A stretch of 64,000 nucleotides of DNA from Psoroptes ovis (lineage: Eukaryota > Arthropoda > Arachnida > Sarcoptiformes > Psoroptidae). The position numbers and the translations under genes were made by a program. This document shows, in pieces, positions 55,701 to 62,089 of the stretch. The stretch lies in contig PQWQ01000022.1 of the NCBI GenBank assembly GCA_002943765.1, forward strand, positions 248,001 to 312,000, written 5' to 3'. Positions within the stretch are counted from its first letter, which is position 1, and every line of letters starts with the position of its first letter. Under the pieces are notes generated by a model, which worked only from the letters and a program-made list of their open reading frames with translations, did not search any database and was not told the origin of the DNA.

Positions 55701-58700
55701 TTAATAAAAATCACAAAGGATTATTGTTCCCAAACAAAGTGACAAAAATATCTGAATAAGAGTTTTTGAGAATGAAATTCACCATGATTGAAAATGGTCG
55801 AAATAAAAGTTTATCATCTTATTACTATTCATCAAACACAACAACAGCAGAGTAATATGAGCAACTATTTCATAATAATAACTTTGATAAACTTATTCAA
55901 GTCAATGAAAAACAAAAAAAAAAACAATAAAATTCCCGGCAAATTTCTTGAATTTTAAATTAGATCATTTAAATGTCAAGTCACATATATTTATTATATT
56001 AGGCTGTCCGGAAAGTTCATTCGGCTTAATCAAATAGAGTTACCACATGAAAATCGGCCAAAACTTTTCGGACAACCTAATATAATGAAATGAGATAAAG
56101 GAGGACATAAATATTGCAAATTTCTTTTTTTGATGGAACAAAAGAAATTGGGAAGAAATAAATAAATATCAATTATCAAGATAAGAATTTTCAATTCCAA
56201 AGAAATTTTTCTTTGAAATCAAACGAAAAACAAACAAACATTCATAATGCAAAATAAGGAAATATATTTCCATCTAATATAAAGTTTCAGCCATTCATTT
56301 CATTTTCCACCATTGTAAAATATCGATTTAATCGATATTTGATCAAATGTTTGAATGAGAATGAGAAGAATAATTTGAATTTTTTCAAAGAAGAAGAATT
56401 TGAATTGTAAAATAGGGCAGAGAAACTTTCAAGGAAAATTCAAGGAATTCCTTGAATCTTTCTTAAATCTTTGAATCTTTGAATAATCAAAAGTTTTTCG
56501 GCATCCGTAATCGTATTCGTGCGTAATTTGAATTTTCTTTGAAAGAATCAAAGCTAACAGACATTGATGAATGAAAATTTTTCTTAAAAAGAAAAGAATT
56601 GGTCAAACAATGGACAATTGCCAAATTCATCGTATGTCAACACAAAGACCAATTCAAAGACTATTTTAAATGATTTCTTTTCCTTTGAAAAGATTTTTTC
56701 AAAGATATCTAAGCACGTGAATTGAAATATTTCAATGGACAAAGATCATTTGAAATTCAAAGAATGATTCATTGAATTTTTCTAAAAGTTTAAATTGAAT
56801 TTGAAATGAACAATGTATCTTTCGATTGTTCAAAGAAGATTTCAATTCATAAAATTGTAAATTTTCATAAATGAATTCTTATGAATAGCTTGCGCGGCGG
56901 CGGTATTTTCAATCTTGTTTTAGCATCGATATGTGCTTGCACACATAAGCATCGAGAGATGCTCATCGATCAAATCACATCCGATCACATCATAGACAAT
57001 CGAGCAAATCATGCAATCAAAGAATTCAAACTGTGCGAAATTTATGACGAATAAAATAAACAAAAAAATCAAAGCATCTTCAAAACTTCTTAGGGTATTA
57101 TCTTTACAAATAATATTACAGAAACAATGTGATACGAAACAAAAGCAAAGCAAGTCTTAGGTTGTCCAGAAAGTTCTGGCCGATTTTCATGAACGACTCT
57201 ATTGATTGATCGAAATGAACTTTTCGGACAACCTAATATAAAATTGCGTGGCAGGTTAATTGTTCCTTTGAAAGCGAAATATAAATACATCTTAATCAAT
57301 TAAATTAAAATTTTGATTGATTGATTGAATTATTTTGATCGAATTATGATCGATTATGATATAATCAATGATAATTTATCATTATCATTATAATCATGAT
57401 CATATATCGATATATCGATTGCACATAGACACATAGACACCAACACAAACACATTCATAAATATTTCTTAAGAAGATTATAATTATTATCTTTATTAATG
57501 AATATTTTCTTATTTATTCATAAATAAGATTTGTCGGAAAATTTCTTAGAAATTTCGCGTCATAAGAAATTTGAATGATTCATTCGAAAATTGATACATT
57601 TTCACCTTGCTCGAAAGGTAAATGGAATTATTCTTTCACTCAAAATTATTCAGTCAGTCAATCAATTGCACCTTGTCAATTGCCAAATGTTTGAACACAT
57701 ATATACAGGTGTTGTTTATTATTATTACTGAATTTACGAATGAAATAAATCAAATAAAATAAAAAATAAAAAACTTTAATCAATCGATGTATGTTTGTTT
57801 GTTTGGTTGGTTTCGATTGACCAGCCATACATAACCTCTTGCATGGCAAGGTTACTTTAGCTTAACTTGTGCAAGCACATCGCAAGCCTGTAACCTTATT
57901 CAATGAATGAATAGAATAGACGATGATTAGTGAACCATAACCACCATATGATTCGAATGAATGATATCGAATCGAAACAAAGTTAAAACATTGAAAATGA
58001 TCATCATTTTCTATGATGACAACTCTTCAAGAAAATCAAAGGCTTTGAGCGCATCTTTATTGTTGTTTGTTCATCAAAGTTTCAAAGGTTCCAAAGAACC
58101 TTTGAAATAATACCTTAAATTAACCTTTTCTTAGACAAGGACCATGTGGAAATTGAATGACAAAATTGAACAAATCAATTGCAATCAAATTAACCTTCAA
58201 AGTGAAACACTGAAAAGGTCAAGAATCGTCTAAGTAAGTAAAGAAATTTATGGAAAAAGAAAGAAAGAAAATCATTCATCTATCAATCAAACATATAAGA
58301 ACATCATCATCATCATGTGAGAAAAATACAAGTTGAATAAATAAATAAATAAAAGACTGTCCCGAAAGTTTTTGCCGGTTATACCGTAAAAAATCATAGG
58401 AAAATCGGCAAGAACATTTCGAACAATCTATTAAATAAATAAATCATATTCATGCATCCCTGTGCATATAATACAGTGTTGTTCATATATTAAATATAAA
58501 CTACAGGAGGTCTTCACTTAATATATGCAAGAATTATGAATTCTTACAACGAGAAATATAAGAAGAAAATGAATAATCAAAAATACAATTTTTGATTGAA
58601 ATAAAACAAAAAGAAATAAAACAATAATTGTGTAATATATGATTGCAATGAAACAACAATTGTGTGTTAACCTTCAATACAATAATACAATACAATTGGG

Positions 58701-59404
58701 CGAGTTTCACAAATAATTTTCTTAAGTATAATTCAAACACACAAAATACACTTTTTATATATACGTGTATTACTTGTTGAAATATTATATTCACATTCAA
58801 TTCAAATTGATGATGTAGTACAGTACTTGAATTTAATATTTCTTAAGATGTTACTGCACTTGTTATATTTACACAAATGAACCTTCAATTGGTTCCGATA
58901 ATTTTTTTTTTAAAAATTCTCTGAGGTAAATTTTGTTCGGAAGATTGATTTTGAGCATATGTTCTTACAGATGTAAGACTAAGACTCTAAGATGATGCGC
59001 AAATGATTTCAAAGGTAGAAACCTTACAAAAATTCAATAAAATATTCGAATAAAACAGAAAAATTAAATTGAAACTTACCTGAATCTGCATGAATACTTG
59101 TGGCAAATAATAAAAGGCATAGAATTAATGATGAAAATAATAATTTAGTTGATGATTTAAAATTATAATTGAAATTATTTCGTTTTCTGTTGAATAAATC
59201 AATTAAGTCACAATCGGTGTTGTTTGAATCATTGGACACAACCATTGTTGTTTTGACAAGTGTTGTCACAGTTGTTCGATAAATGGTGTCGGTAGTTTTT
59301 TTCCTTGTTGATTTACGATTCAATATCGATGGTTGATGATGAATCATTTTTAATTGTCGATTTTTGCTTTGAATATTCAAATCATTCGGAGTAATTTTCA
59401 TCAT
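9825..59404 (-). CDS. Ig-superfamily transmembrane receptor, whole gene (sidestep/neuromusculin/nephrin-like)
   Basis: Single-pass cell-surface receptor, by inference a neural or muscle adhesion or guidance molecule. Proposed join on the minus strand: 59404-59080, 47539-47145, 41949-41886, 41815-41441, 41373-41253, 41168-40978, 40774-39341, 24518-24246, 23928-23602, 21705-21568, [17479-17461, 13207-13131], 11442-11276, 11177-10878, 10736-9825. All junctions are GT-AG and phase-consistent. The bracketed pair adds 96 nt, so the frame closes with both or with neither (1705 or 1673 residues). Approximate residues: signal core 88-105, Ig1 109-261, Ig2 262-386, Ig3 387-490, Ig4 to Ig7 491-968, Ig8 969-1059, Ig9 1060-1168, transmembrane 1179-1203, basic stop-transfer KRRRRK, then the tail. 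No FNIII domain is visible between Ig9 and the membrane, unlike sidestep, nephrin and SNS/hibris. The exact orthologue is not settled; a plain IgSF adhesion receptor is the safe call. Confidence 0.85.
10878..11177 (-). CDS. Exon 12: cytoplasmic tail
   Basis: Exactly 100 codons, phase 0-0: acceptor tttttcgaag before CCTAAC, donor ATG CAG CAG before gtaatga. It encodes PNNCLASNHHPQMNG, SYYHHHNPILPLNAMM, a segment SMKTLQDLTFRRTQSARFPG and an Asn/Gln-rich end. RRTQSARF is the best candidate for a basophilic-kinase or 14-3-3 type site. Because it is a whole number of codons, skipping it would keep frame. Confidence 0.8.
11276..11442 (-). CDS. Exon 11: cytoplasmic tail with YENM motif
   Basis: Phase 1 in, 0 out: acceptor aattttttgcag before ACCTTATAAG (Asp-Leu-Ile-Ser), donor CGT AAG before gtaagc. 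It encodes DLISQKSHTSSSKLKSN, a Ser/Thr-rich middle and GGGDMYENMTFHRK. YENM fits the YxxM consensus bound by PI3-kinase p85 SH2 domains when phosphorylated (known of the motif; function here is inferred). Confidence 0.8.
12837..13000. mobile_element. Family D miniature inverted-repeat element, full copy
   Basis: Long imperfect palindrome flanked by TA on both sides. Left end CAGTGTTTCAAGTTTTAATT, right end the reverse complement of CAGGGTTTCGGAAAGTTTTA. Inside, TCGGAGTTTTAAAATTGATT and TTTTCGTAGTTTT are mirrored in the second half. CAG...CTG ends and TA targets are typical of Tc1/mariner-type non-autonomous elements. It lies in the intron between the 13131 exon and exon 11. Confidence 0.75.
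13131..13207 (-). CDS. Cytoplasmic exon, 77 nt (possibly alternative)
   Basis: Encodes PDGGDDSNRSPTPSSSTS then RVSSNQNG, matching the Ser/Thr/Asn-rich style of the rest of the tail, with higher GC than its surroundings. The acceptor is caaataatag before TCCGG and the donor is AAT G before gtaac. It needs phase 2 input, whereas exon 10 leaves phase 1, so it cannot follow exon 10 directly in this frame. If it did, translation would shift and stop at a TAA early in the next exon. The microexon at 17461 would restore the frame. Confidence 0.6.
13899..13980 (-). mobile_element. Miniature element, group A, inverted
   Basis: TTAGGTTGTCCAAAAAGTTC start, ACTTTATGGACAGCCTAATA end, flanked by TA. Confidence 0.87.
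15058..15140. mobile_element. Miniature element, group B (loop type 1)
   Basis: Arms TTAGATTGTCCGAAAAGTTT and AACTTTTCGGACAACCTAAT; loop contains TAATATCGTATAAAATC. Confidence 0.86.
15717..15798 (+). mobile_element. Miniature element, group A
   Basis: Starts AGGCTGTCCGGAAAGTTC, ends ACTTTTCGGACGACCTAATA. Confidence 0.86.
16600..16681 (+). mobile_element. Miniature element, group A
   Basis: Starts TTGGGTTGTCCGAAAAGTTC, ends AACTTTTCGAACAACCAAAA. Confidence 0.86.
17130..17210 (-). mobile_element. Miniature element, group A, inverted
   Basis: TAGGTTGTCCGAAAAGTTCA start, ACTTTACGGACAACCTAA end; lies 250 bp from the candidate microexon. Confidence 0.86.
17461..17479 (-). CDS. Candidate 19-nt microexon (cytoplasmic)
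   Basis: On the minus strand ccacataaacatag precedes a 19-nt purine-rich segment ending GAGAAAA, followed by the excellent donor gtaagttttcc. Read with the phase 1 base from exon 10 it gives Asp-Lys-Lys-Arg-Arg-Glu and leaves two bases, phase 2, exactly what the exon at 13207 needs. It would extend the basic juxtamembrane stretch. This is an inference from phase and splice signals only; 19-nt matches can arise by chance in 8 kb of intron. Confidence 0.4.
19170..19250. mobile_element. Miniature element, group B (loop type 1)
   Basis: Stem arms AGGCTGTCCGAAAAGTTTTT and AAACTTTTCGGACAACCTAA around TCTCATATTTCTCTACG. Confidence 0.88.
20004..20085 (+). mobile_element. Miniature element, group A
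   Basis: TTAGGTTGTCCGGAAAGTTA start; right end decayed to TTTTAGGACAGCTTTAATA. Confidence 0.85.
20566..20646. mobile_element. Miniature element, group B (loop type 1), abutting a group C copy
   Basis: TTAGATTGTCCGAAAAGTTT start, TTTTAGGACAACCTAATA end; its terminal TA is also the left TA of the next element. Confidence 0.87.
20648..20729. mobile_element. Miniature element, group C, abutting a group B copy
   Basis: TTAGGTTGTCCCATAAGTTC start, ACTTATGGGACAACCTAATA end; stem nearly perfect. Confidence 0.88.
21013..21095 (-). mobile_element. Miniature element, group A, inverted
   Basis: TTGGTTGTCCGAAAAGTTCT start; right arm altered (ACTTTCCGTAAAACCTAATA). Confidence 0.84.
21568..21705 (-). CDS. 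Exon 10: transmembrane segment
   Basis: Phase 1-1: acceptor attctcacacag before TGGCC, donor AAT G before gtaagtt. After a short stalk (VAESVLNDES), a helix of about 25 residues runs from LMMIST to IVIM, containing ISTIIIAIIVIFLFILICL. It is followed by KRRRRKQHKN, a strong cytoplasmic stop-transfer. No FNIII exon was seen between 21706 and 23601. Confidence 0.9.
21912..21992. mobile_element. Miniature element, group C
   Basis: TTAGGTTGTCCCATAAGTTT start, AACTTATGGGACAACCTAAT end, 207 bp from the transmembrane exon. Confidence 0.88.
22664..22743. mobile_element. Miniature element, group B (loop type 1)
   Basis: TTAGGTTGACCGAAAAGTTT start, AACTTATCGGACAACCTAG end, loop TTATATCGTAGG. Confidence 0.86.
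22995..23075 (-). mobile_element. Miniature element, group A, inverted
   Basis: TTAGACTGTCCGAAAAGTTC start, CATTCCGGACAGCCAAATA end. Confidence 0.84.
23602..23928 (-). CDS. Exon 9: Ig domain 9 (membrane-proximal)
   Basis: Phase 1-1 exon: acceptor gattaaaaag before ATCGTCC, donor CCA ATC G before gtaagtg. It encodes RPSCTIYESRSG, then IVLICEITFANPTNEIQFSW, an Asp-rich loop (NNDDDDDDD) and FYGIWTCSARNSVGQTDPNC. The canonical pair is ICEI and WTCS. Two further Cys (PSCT and PNCT) sit at the domain ends and could pair with each other. The P-C...CE..ANP...F-W pattern recalls late Ig domains of sidestep-like proteins. It joins directly to the membrane exon. Confidence 0.88.
24018..24102. mobile_element. 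Miniature element, group B (loop type 1)
   Basis: Occupies much of the 317 bp intron between the Ig8 and Ig9 exons; arms AAGTTGTCCGGAAAGTTTTT and AACTTTTCGGACAATCTATT. Confidence 0.86.
24246..24518 (-). CDS. Exon 8: Ig domain 8
   Basis: Phase 1-1 single-domain exon. It starts at AT GCA CCC (Tyr-Ala-Pro across the junction) after acceptor gaaaatggtag and ends GTT CTA T before gtgag. Residues show an I-set pattern: APENLRLSSN, PEIRCESDSIPESTYRW, then DSAGTYTCIASNKHGEKRI. The DSAGTYTC signature and Cys spacing are unambiguous. It is separated from exon 7 by the 14.8 kb intron and from exon 9 by 317 bp containing a group B hairpin. Confidence 0.9.
24914..24995 (+). mobile_element. Miniature element, group A
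   Basis: TTAGGTTGTCCGAAAAGTTC start, AACTTTTCGGACAGCCTAAT end. Confidence 0.88.
25664..25746 (+). mobile_element. Miniature element, group A
   Basis: TTAGCGTGTCCAAAAAGTTC start, ACTTTTCGGACAGCCTAATT end. Confidence 0.86.
25968..26049 (-). mobile_element. Miniature element, group A, inverted
   Basis: TGAGGTTGTCCGGAAAGTTC start, AACTTTTCGGACAACTTAAG end. Confidence 0.86.
27749..27830. mobile_element. Miniature element, group C
   Basis: TTAGGTTGTCCCATAAAGTT start, ACTTATGGGACAACACAATA end. Confidence 0.87.
28810..29012 (+). mobile_element. Miniature element, group A, split by a family D insertion
   Basis: Left part 28810-28855 (TTAGGAATGTCCGGAAAGTT...), right part 28975-29012 (...ACTTTTAGGACAACCTAAAT). 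Removing the insert restores a normal copy of about 82 bp. Confidence 0.82.
28856..28974. mobile_element. Family D element nested in a group A element
   Basis: Begins CAGGACTTAAAGTTTTAATT and ends AAACTTAAAACTTTG, with the same mirrored blocks as the copy at 12837 but shorter (119 bp). It interrupts a group A element at its CTCTATTGAT interior, giving CTCTA, insert, TATTGAT: an exact TA duplication. It is therefore younger than its host. Confidence 0.75.
29437..29518 (+). mobile_element. Miniature element, group A
   Basis: TTAGGTTGTCCGAAAAGTTT start, ATTTTTCGGACAACCTAATG end. Confidence 0.88.
29839..29918. mobile_element. Miniature element, group C
   Basis: TTGGTTGTCCCATAAGTTCT start, ACTTATGGGACAACCCAATA end. 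Confidence 0.87.
30521..30602 (+). mobile_element. Miniature element, group A
   Basis: TTGGGCTGTCCGAAAAGTTG start, GACTTTCTGGACATCCTAAT end. Confidence 0.85.
31551..31632 (+). mobile_element. Miniature element, group A
   Basis: TTAGATTGTCCGTAAAGTTT start, AACTTTTCGGACAGCCAAAT end. Confidence 0.86.
32717..32799 (+). mobile_element. Miniature element, group A
   Basis: TTAGATTGTCCGAAAAGTTT start, AACTTTTCGGACAGCCTAAT end. Confidence 0.88.
33437..33519 (-). mobile_element. Miniature element, group A, inverted
   Basis: Left arm decayed to TTAAGATTGTTCATTAAGTT; right AACTTTAAGGACAACCTAAA. Confidence 0.83.
34283..34362. mobile_element. Miniature element, group B (loop type 1)
   Basis: TTAGGTTGTCCAAAAAGTTC start, AAATTTGCGGACAACCGCAA end. 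Confidence 0.84.
36104..36185. mobile_element. Miniature element, group B (loop type 2)
   Basis: TTGGGTTGTCCGAAAAGTTT start, AACTTTTCGGACAACCCAAG end, loop AACAAGTTGAAAAACAC. Confidence 0.87.
37245..37323 (+). mobile_element. Miniature element, group A, left end lost
   Basis: GTAGTACGGAAAGTTTTGGC at left; right AACTTTTCGGACAATCTAAT. Confidence 0.83.
38304..38386 (+). mobile_element. Miniature element, group A
   Basis: TTAGATTGTCCGAAAAGTTT start, ACTTTTCGGACAGCCAAATT end. Confidence 0.87.
38993..39074 (+). mobile_element. Miniature element, group A
   Basis: TGAGGTTGTCCGGAAAGTTT start, CTTTTCGGACAGCCTAATA end; 266 bp from the end of exon 7. Confidence 0.87.
39341..40774 (-). CDS. Exon 7: Ig domains 4, 5, 6 and 7 (large exon)
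   Basis: The largest exon, 1434 nt, phase 1-1, acceptor aatcaaatag and donor GAA T before gtaagtag. It carries four Ig domains in a row. Ig4: IKIYCRYKANP...VWFKDGR...GHYFCQLSNLFG. Ig5: RMICDILDGNP...RWLKNNG...GNYTCQAFSEAG. Ig6: TLECIVNDLGRP...YHWENN...NISCSAVNEIG. Ig7: VQFYCRVECFPICQLQWYRNQ...FSCESTGNLG. Several N-X-S/T glycosylation sites occur. Ig7 has two extra Cys in its B-C region and, before its B strand, a spacer of about 65 residues rich in Asn, Gln and Tyr. The fusion of four domains into one exon contrasts with the single-domain exons around it and suggests intron loss. Confidence 0.92.
40978..41168 (-). CDS. Exon 6: second half of Ig domain 3
   Basis: Continues Ig3 from SRIIDGQSIQ through LNPITCEAANVAMRSP (F-strand Cys) to STEISVL. 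Phase 2 in, 1 out; the donor is CTT T before gtaagt. The acceptor is uncertain: AG can fall before TTCAAG or six bases later, and both keep frame (adding or dropping Ser-Arg). The first is drawn here. The polypyrimidine tract is weak, ending attcaaaaag. Confidence 0.75.
41253..41373 (-). CDS. Exon 5: first half of Ig domain 3
   Basis: Encodes GIKTMEIIGPSTSIREGD, then VAVIECVAYGSKPAAEIVWRNG, with the B-strand Cys (IECVAYGSKP) and core Trp. The acceptor is taaaaattag before TTGGAATC and the donor is AATGG before gtatgt, phase 1 in and 2 out. The intron between the halves of the domain is 84 bp. The N-terminal Val uses the split codon G-TT. Confidence 0.8.
41441..41815 (-). CDS. Exon 4: Ig domain 2
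   Basis: Phase 1-1 exon holding one whole Ig domain, the classic symmetric Ig exon. The acceptor is cacttacag before CAAAACC, and the donor is AAT G before gtaagtg. Hallmarks: B-strand Cys in LKLLCTVIDARPTPTIVW, the core Trp four residues after PTPT, and an F-strand LTRDDLGTRYECHIEH ending in VTLDVN. The LTR-DL-C then V-LD-N pattern is what I associate with sidestep-family second domains; this is family memory, not a search result. Confidence 0.88.
41886..41949 (-). CDS. Exon 3: F-G strands of Ig domain 1 (64 nt)
   Basis: Small exon encoding CDVTYVAGKCPSLTYVQLNIV, too short to stand out as an open frame. The acceptor is ttcatgtgtag before TGC, and the donor is ATT GTT T before gtaagt, phase 0 in and 1 out. 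It supplies the canonical F-strand Cys that pairs with SLPC in exon 2, plus a second Cys (KCPSL) that probably pairs with NCG of exon 2, giving a domain 1 with two disulfides. It lies 70 bp upstream of exon 4 in the compact part of the gene. Confidence 0.8.
42825..42909 (+). mobile_element. Miniature element, group A
   Basis: AGTAGGTTGTCCGTAAAGTT start, TTTTTCGGACCTGTCTAATA end with a small insertion. Confidence 0.84.
43646..43727 (+). mobile_element. Miniature element, group A
   Basis: TAGGCTGTCCGAAAAGTTTT start, ATTTTTCGGACAACCTAATC end. Confidence 0.86.
44081..44161. mobile_element. Miniature element, group B (loop type 2)
   Basis: TTAGGTTGTCCGTAAAGTTT start, AACTTTTCGGACAACCTAAT end, loop AAATGTTTTTCAATTAG. 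Confidence 0.88.
45195..45279 (+). mobile_element. Miniature element, group A
   Basis: TTAGGTTGTCCGAAAAGTTT start, AACATTTCGGACAGCCTAAA end. Confidence 0.87.
45967..46072 (+). mobile_element. Miniature element, group A, with internal duplication
   Basis: TTAGGTTGTCCGAAAAGTTC start; the block GATGAACAACTTTATTGT is repeated as GATGAACAACTCTATTGT, making this copy about 25 bp longer; ends TTTTCGGACACACCATC. Confidence 0.85.
46537..46619 (-). mobile_element. Miniature element, group A, inverted
   Basis: TTAGGTTGTCCAAAAAGTTC start, ACTTTCCGGACAAGCTAATA end. Confidence 0.86.
47145..47539 (-). CDS. Exon 2: Ig domain 1 (V-type), most of the domain
   Basis: The acceptor gtttaattcag precedes ATTTATCG and takes the phase 1 base of exon 1 to make Asp. 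The exon carries the B-strand Cys (SLPCFID), a second Cys seven residues later (NCGAIYF), the core Trp (FLTWSRL), a Gln/Asn/His-rich C-C' loop (DQQQHQQHQK), and the F-strand start SSDEAIYK, with the Cys beginning the next exon. The segment WSRIWVYSDD...LVGRALF resembles first domains of sidestep-like and neuromusculin-like receptors. The donor is AAG before gtgagtc, phase 0. Confidence 0.85.
48162..48245 (+). mobile_element. Miniature element, group A
   Basis: TTAGGTTGTCCGGAAAGTTT start, CTTTTCGGACAGCCTAATA end. Confidence 0.88.
49214..49299. mobile_element. Miniature element, group B (loop type 2)
   Basis: Left end has a small insertion (TTAGGTATTTGTCCTGAAAG); right AACTTTTCGGACAACCCAAT. 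Confidence 0.84.
49492..49575 (-). mobile_element. Miniature element, group A, inverted
   Basis: TTAGATCGCGTTCGGAAAG start, ACTTTCTGGACAACCTAATT end. Confidence 0.84.
50141..50224 (+). mobile_element. Miniature element, group A
   Basis: TTAGGTTGTCCACAAAGTTT start, AACTTTTCGGACAACCTAAA end. Confidence 0.87.
50810..50891 (+). mobile_element. Miniature element, group A
   Basis: TATGGTTGTCCGAATAGTTT start, ACTTTTAGGACAGCGTAATA end. Confidence 0.85.
51582..51664 (+). mobile_element. Miniature element, group A
   Basis: TTAGGTTTTCCGGAAAGTTC start, ACTTTTCGGACAGCCTAATA end. Confidence 0.86.
52552..52633. mobile_element. Miniature element, group B (loop type 1)
   Basis: TTAGATTGTCCGAAAAGTTC start, AACTTTCTGGACAGCCCAAT end. 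Confidence 0.86.
53026..53107. mobile_element. Miniature element, group B (loop type 1)
   Basis: CTAGGTTGTCCGAAAAGTTT start, AACTTATCGGACAACCTAAT end. Confidence 0.87.
53308..53391 (+). mobile_element. Miniature element, group A
   Basis: TTAGGCTGTCCGGAAAGTTT start, CTTTTCGGACATGCCTAATA end. Confidence 0.87.
55556..55638 (-). mobile_element. Miniature element, group A, inverted
   Basis: TTACGATGTCCGAAAAGTTC start, ACTTTCCGGACAATCTAATA end. Confidence 0.85.
55999..56082 (-). mobile_element. Miniature element, group A, inverted
   Basis: TTAGGCTGTCCGGAAAGTTC start, AACTTTTCGGACAACCTAAT end. Confidence 0.87.
57157..57238 (+). mobile_element. Miniature element, group A
   Basis: TTAGGTTGTCCAGAAAGTTC start, ACTTTTCGGACAACCTAATA end. 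Confidence 0.87.
58353..58432. mobile_element. Miniature element, group B (loop type 1), decayed
   Basis: AAGACTGTCCCGAAAGTTTT start, AACATTTCGAACAATCTATT end, loop GGTTATACCGTA. Confidence 0.82.
59080..59404 (-). CDS. Exon 1: N-terminal leader and signal peptide
   Basis: The ATG at 59404 is preceded directly by an in-frame TAA, so no coding extension upstream is possible in this exon. The first 85 or so residues are polar and Thr/Asn/Lys-rich. A hydrophobic stretch follows (LLFSSLILCLLLFATSIHA, about residues 88-106) that looks like a signal-peptide core with cleavage near IHA-DS. Such a long n-region is odd; the internal Met before VVSNDSNNTD would give a more ordinary leader of about 50 residues. 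The exon ends TCA G before gtaagtttc, phase 1, and joins exon 2 as GAT across an 11.5 kb intron. Confidence 0.75.
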
Positions 59405-60200
59405 TTAAACTTAATCATTTAATGGGATTGATCAACGAAAATATTCACAAAAACGTAGGCGTCAGTCGTATCAGTTGGTCTGTTTGAAGATTGATTAGTT
59501 TAAGCTTTCATTACACTCATACACACACTGTCACTCCCTCACTTCCCCCTCTCTCTGTTTCTCTCCAACTTGTACCCACTTATACAGTAGGGTAATTCAC
59601 GTAGGGTTTATCTCACAAGAGATGTTTCAATTTTTTAATTTTTCAATTGATGAAGGTGTTGATGATGTTTTGATTGAAAAATTTGCATTTTAATTGAAAA
59701 AAAACACAAATCAAAACCTTCACTGGTTGAAAATTAATTTTGAAGTACGGAGAGGTCTTGGGGATATATACCACACACGATTTGAATGTATTCTCATATG
59801 ATACAATTCAAAATCACCGAAAACACACTGAGATGAAATCAGACCATTTTCAATTGTATTTCAATGAGAGAGTTGAAACAATTCATTGGATGAAGTTCAT
59901 TCACACGTAATCATTTCACCGAATTTTTTTCAATTAATTAATATTAATATTCATAAGGTCGTGAAATTTGATGGTAATTAAAAAATTAAATATTCATAGA
60001 TACTGTAACATTTGATGATGATGATAATGATAATAATAATAATTACATTAATTGATGCTTGAATATTCGATGATTGATGTTAATGACACATACACACACC
60101 AATTAATTACATGAGAAATTTTTCATATTGAAACCTAAATATTTCAAAAGAAATAAAAGAAAAGAAATAGAAATGAAGAGAAATTAAAATTTATGAAATA

Positions 60201-60282
60201 TTTGGTTGTCCGAAAAGTTTTGGCTGATTTTCAAATGTTTTTCAATTAGTAAATCGGCAAAAACTTTTCGGACAACACAATA
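60201..60282. mobile_element. Miniature element, group B (loop type 2)
   Basis: TTTGGTTGTCCGAAAAGTTT start, AACTTTTCGGACAACACAAT end; loop matches the copy at 44081. Confidence 0.87.
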
Positions 60283-61420
60283 TTTATGATTTAAAAAAAA
60301 ATAAGAAAAGACAATAGAAATTCAATGAAAATGAATAAAATAAATGTCAAATGAATATACGACGTGTTTAATTTGAATTGAACGTTGATTTCATTTATTT
60401 GAATATGAAAATTAGGCCAATTCACACGAGTAATCTCTTCATATTCATTCATTCATTCATTCATTATTCACATATTTCATACAATTTATTTATTTATTTG
60501 TTTTGTTTTTTATATCTTTGTATCTTTGTTCACATTTGGAACAAGTGTAATCAAATTTTGATAAATTAAATGAATGAATCAAATGTTTTTTTTTTTGGTG
60601 TCATTGTGTTTTGGATGAATCGAAATGATCGAATCTTTTCAACAATTTAATTGAAATTTGATCAAAGACACACGCAAGGATTGTGACTGTTCCTTAAAAT
60701 AAAAATTTCGCAATCATTCGAATGATATATCAATAATCCTTTGGATCATGAAAATGTCATAGAATTTCTATCGAAAATTAACATTATTAAACAATGATAT
60801 TGTATCAATCAATAACCTGTTAATGACATAACTTTTATCCAAGTGTAAATCATTGCTATTCGAATAATGATCACTTATTGAAGTGATTTATCGTAAAGAT
60901 ATTTAAAAAAATATTTTTTGGACATAAGACAAGGCGTTGGTCGGGTCAGTGAAATATTTCACTGATCGATACTGTGTGAACCACAACATATGATTGAGTC
61001 GATTGAACCACCACCAATGGTCATTTATGAATCATAATTCATGTTGTTGATGTTCGTAGTGTTGAAATGTAATCTCATATGTAATATTACTACACTGCGA
61101 AAAAACGAAAAGAACAATGGAAATTCTTGCCCATTGTCCACATTCAAAGATTCTATGATTTGAATAAATTTTAAAACAATAAACTTCGGAGAACCTCTTA
61201 AAAACTTGCGGAACACAATGCACAAGTAACAGCAATGTGCATCCATCCATCCATTCAAGCATGGCCAGTAATGATCAGATGAAAATTTTTCAAGAAATTT
61301 TTCATTTCAAAAAATTTTCAAGTTTTAACCTATGCCATCATATAGACACAGTTATAAAGAAATTTAAAAATCATTGTTGTTTCGTCTATCTAATATGCAC
61401 ATACATATGTTTTCAATGTA

Positions 61421-61505
61421 TTAGATTGTCCGAAAAGTTTATTCGGCTTAATCACAATAGAGTTGCTGAATGAAAATCGGCCAGAACTTTTCGAACAACC
61501 TTAAA
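61421..61505 (-). mobile_element. Miniature element, group A, inverted
   Basis: TTAGATTGTCCGAAAAGTTT start, AACTTTTCGAACAACCTTAA end. Confidence 0.85.
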
Positions 61506-62089
61506 TATTTTTGAATAATTAATTTCTTTTTTTTTCAATGAAATAAAAAAAATTAATTGAAATTCATAATTATGTGTTTATTTCACTTCATATTTGCTTT
61601 TGTTTAATTTTGATGATGATTAAATATTCATATATTTACATATATGAAGACACAAACAGCAAAATATCTTCCTTGATCAAAAACCTCAAGTGTTTGTGTG
61701 TCCAAAGAATCAAAAGTTGATTCAAATTGATTTACAAGACAAATGTGTCCAGCAATGTTCATTTACATAAGTATTTGCTTCGTATCATTTGTCTCGTCTA
61801 AAATCATGACTGAAAATCATTTCATTCAGCCAAAATGGCCAAATGATGATGATTTGCCAGTTAATTAGCTCGAAAAGCTTGCTGAACACACACAAACACA
61901 CACAATTGTGTCATTTATTCATTCATTCGTTCATTTATTTTGTTGATTTTCACAATTATTAAATAATAAATCAAATTTTTTTTTTTTTTTTTTTTTTGGA
62001 AATATCCACAGATTCAAAGATATTTAAGCATTTAAATAAATGTTTAAAAGGTTTTTTGACTAATTCACTATGATTTCAATGGAAATATA

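Larger units (their letters stand above)
47540..59079. other. 11.5 kb first coding intron
   Basis: Thirteen miniature elements and simple repeats. A GC-richer patch near 51505-51560 and an inverted repeat (AAGGTTAC at 57848, GTAACCTT at 57890) stand out; no gene is supported. Long first introns often hold enhancers, but no specific site is identified. Confidence 0.55.
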
